Source: Hominenteromicrobium mulieris (lineage in GTDB: Bacteria > Bacillota > Clostridia > Oscillospirales > Acutalibacteraceae). From it: a DNA stretch of 64,000 bases. Made by a program: the position numbers and the translations under genes. The stretch is taken from the NCBI GenBank assembly GCA_021029595.1, contig JAJJOY010000002.1, positions 310,001-374,000 on the forward strand, given 5' to 3'. The notes under the pieces were generated by a model. That model was not told where the DNA came from. It did no database searches and saw only the letters and a program-made list of their open reading frames with translations. Numbering within the stretch: position 1 is the stretch's first letter; each line of letters begins with the position of its first letter. Below, piece by piece: positions 63,318 through 64,000 of this stretch.

Positions 63318-64000
63318 TCAGTGGTAGACCGCGACAATCTCGAGGTTCTCATCGAGCACAACAAGGTCTGCGCGCTTGCCGGGTGCAAGGCTGCCGATCT
63401 CGTTTTCCATGCCGATCTCCTTCGCCGGGGTCAGCGTCATGGCGCGCACGGCGGTCTCCAGCGGAATGCCCCAGGAAACAAGGTTCTTGAGTTCCGCGTG
63501 CAGGTTTGTAACAGAGCCTGCAATGGTGCCGTCCGGCAATGTCGCCTTGCCGTCCTTTACGGTGACCATATTCACACCCAGCATGCCTTGGCCGCCGTCT
63601 TCCACGCCGCTCAAACGCATCGCGTCGCTGATGACGCACACGCGCTCCGGCATGAGCTTAAACGTCGTGCGCACCACAGCCGGGTGAATGTGGATGCCGT
63701 CACAGATGAGCTCACCGCAGACGTTTTCGTTGTCGAACACCGCGCCCACGACACCCGGTGCACGGTGTGCAAGGCCGGACATCGCGTTATACAGGTGCGT
63801 CGCATGGGTTACGCCCTTTTTGAACGCGTCCACCGCGCCGTCGTAATCCGTTGCGGTGTGCGCAATGGAAACGGTGCAGAGCTTCGAGGCTTTCTCTACA
63901 AAATCGCCGCGCACGTCGCACTCGGGCGCAATGTCCACAAGCTTGATGATGCCGCCGCAGGAATCGTAATACTTCTTAAACACGTCGTAATCCGGCGCCT
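63318..64000 (-). CDS. nagA: N-acetylglucosamine-6-phosphate deacetylase, partial (5' end outside window)
   Basis: The last 227 codons are visible; the frame is open across the right edge (APDYDVFKKYYDSCGG precedes the first internal start codon). Amidohydrolase motifs: SIAHTATDYDGA, GVTHATHLYNAMSG with metal-site His, LICDGIHIHPAVVR, the catalytic Asp in VISDAMRLSG, and the ending EIGSLAPGKRADLVVLDENL. It removes acetate from GlcNAc-6-P (EC 3.5.1.25) for amino-sugar use and wall recycling. A nagB partner could lie outside the window. Confidence 0.93.
   Translation of the reverse strand, partial: APDYDVFKKYYDSCGGIIKLVDIAPECDVRGDFVEKASKLCTVSIAHTATDYDGAVDAFKKGVTHATHLYNAMSGLAHRAPGVVGAVFDNENVCGELICDGIHIHPAVVRTTFKLMPERVCVISDAMRLSGVEDGGQGMLGVNMVTVKDGKATLPDGTIAGSVTNLHAELKNLVSWGIPLETAVRAMTLTPAKEIGMENEIGSLAPGKRADLVVLDENLEIVAVYH

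Overview
The window reads as chromosome of an anaerobic, probably spore-forming Clostridia-class Firmicute (Oscillospirales/Ruminococcaceae-like). The grounds are an archaeal/V-type ATPase operon, pyruvate phosphate dikinase, a LexA with a Firmicute-type SOS box, a SpoIIQ-like M23 protein, a sortase-anchored surface protein, Gram-positive lipoproteins, strong AGGAGG ribosome sites and many intrinsic terminators. No outer-membrane genes are seen. Species cannot be given from sequence alone.

Layout. 1-1984: right end of an integrated element (SpoVG-like, ParB, ParA, two copies of a 20-bp palindrome) that stops at the 3' part of a tRNA-Val(CAC) gene. 2.1-6.4 kb: DUF1275 and small membrane gene divergent from a LysR regulator, a VOC protein and a neurotransmitter:sodium symporter. 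6.7-7.1 kb: relics of an integrase and a second mobile gene. 7.1-12.0 kb: large cell-wall protein divergent from an ApbE lipoprotein, with paired dyad operators between them. 12.0-24.6 kb: truncated Nudix gene, ppdK, then pth-mfd-foldase-like lipoprotein, an M20 amidohydrolase, a MATE pump and a flavodoxin-like gene. 24.9-33.7 kb: nine-gene V-ATPase operon (G/H-I-K-E-C-F-A-B-D). 33.7-37.0 kb: MarR-TauE/SafE pair, SpoIIQ-like protein, lexA. 37.1-50.0 kb: an all-leftward carbohydrate locus. 50.5-64.0 kb: small membrane genes, a GH106-like hydrolase, GNAT/YhfC pair, GH27 alpha-galactosidase, mtnN, a YcxB-like protein, an SDR, asnA, a chain of hairpins, a zinc-ribbon membrane protein and the 3' part of nagA.

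The most coherent accessory system is the 37-50 kb locus. A GH32 fructosidase and an E-set esterase form one transcription unit. A LacI regulator forms a second. A third carries a lipoprotein binding protein, two LplB/YtcP-type permeases, a small gene broken by one stop codon, a second esterase, a Nif3-like protein, an unassigned P-loop kinase-like protein and a GH13_18 phosphorylase-like enzyme. The GH32 and binding-protein promoters are near-consensus, and each has a GCAAACG-type operator just after the -10 box. I infer uptake and phosphorolytic breakdown of a fructosyl/glucosyl sugar, perhaps acylated; the substrate is not determinable here.

Other points worth attention are the tRNA-borne attachment site with its candidate parS-like palindromes, the divergent operators at 10.8-10.9 kb, and six consecutive perfect hairpins at 61.9-62.1 kb.
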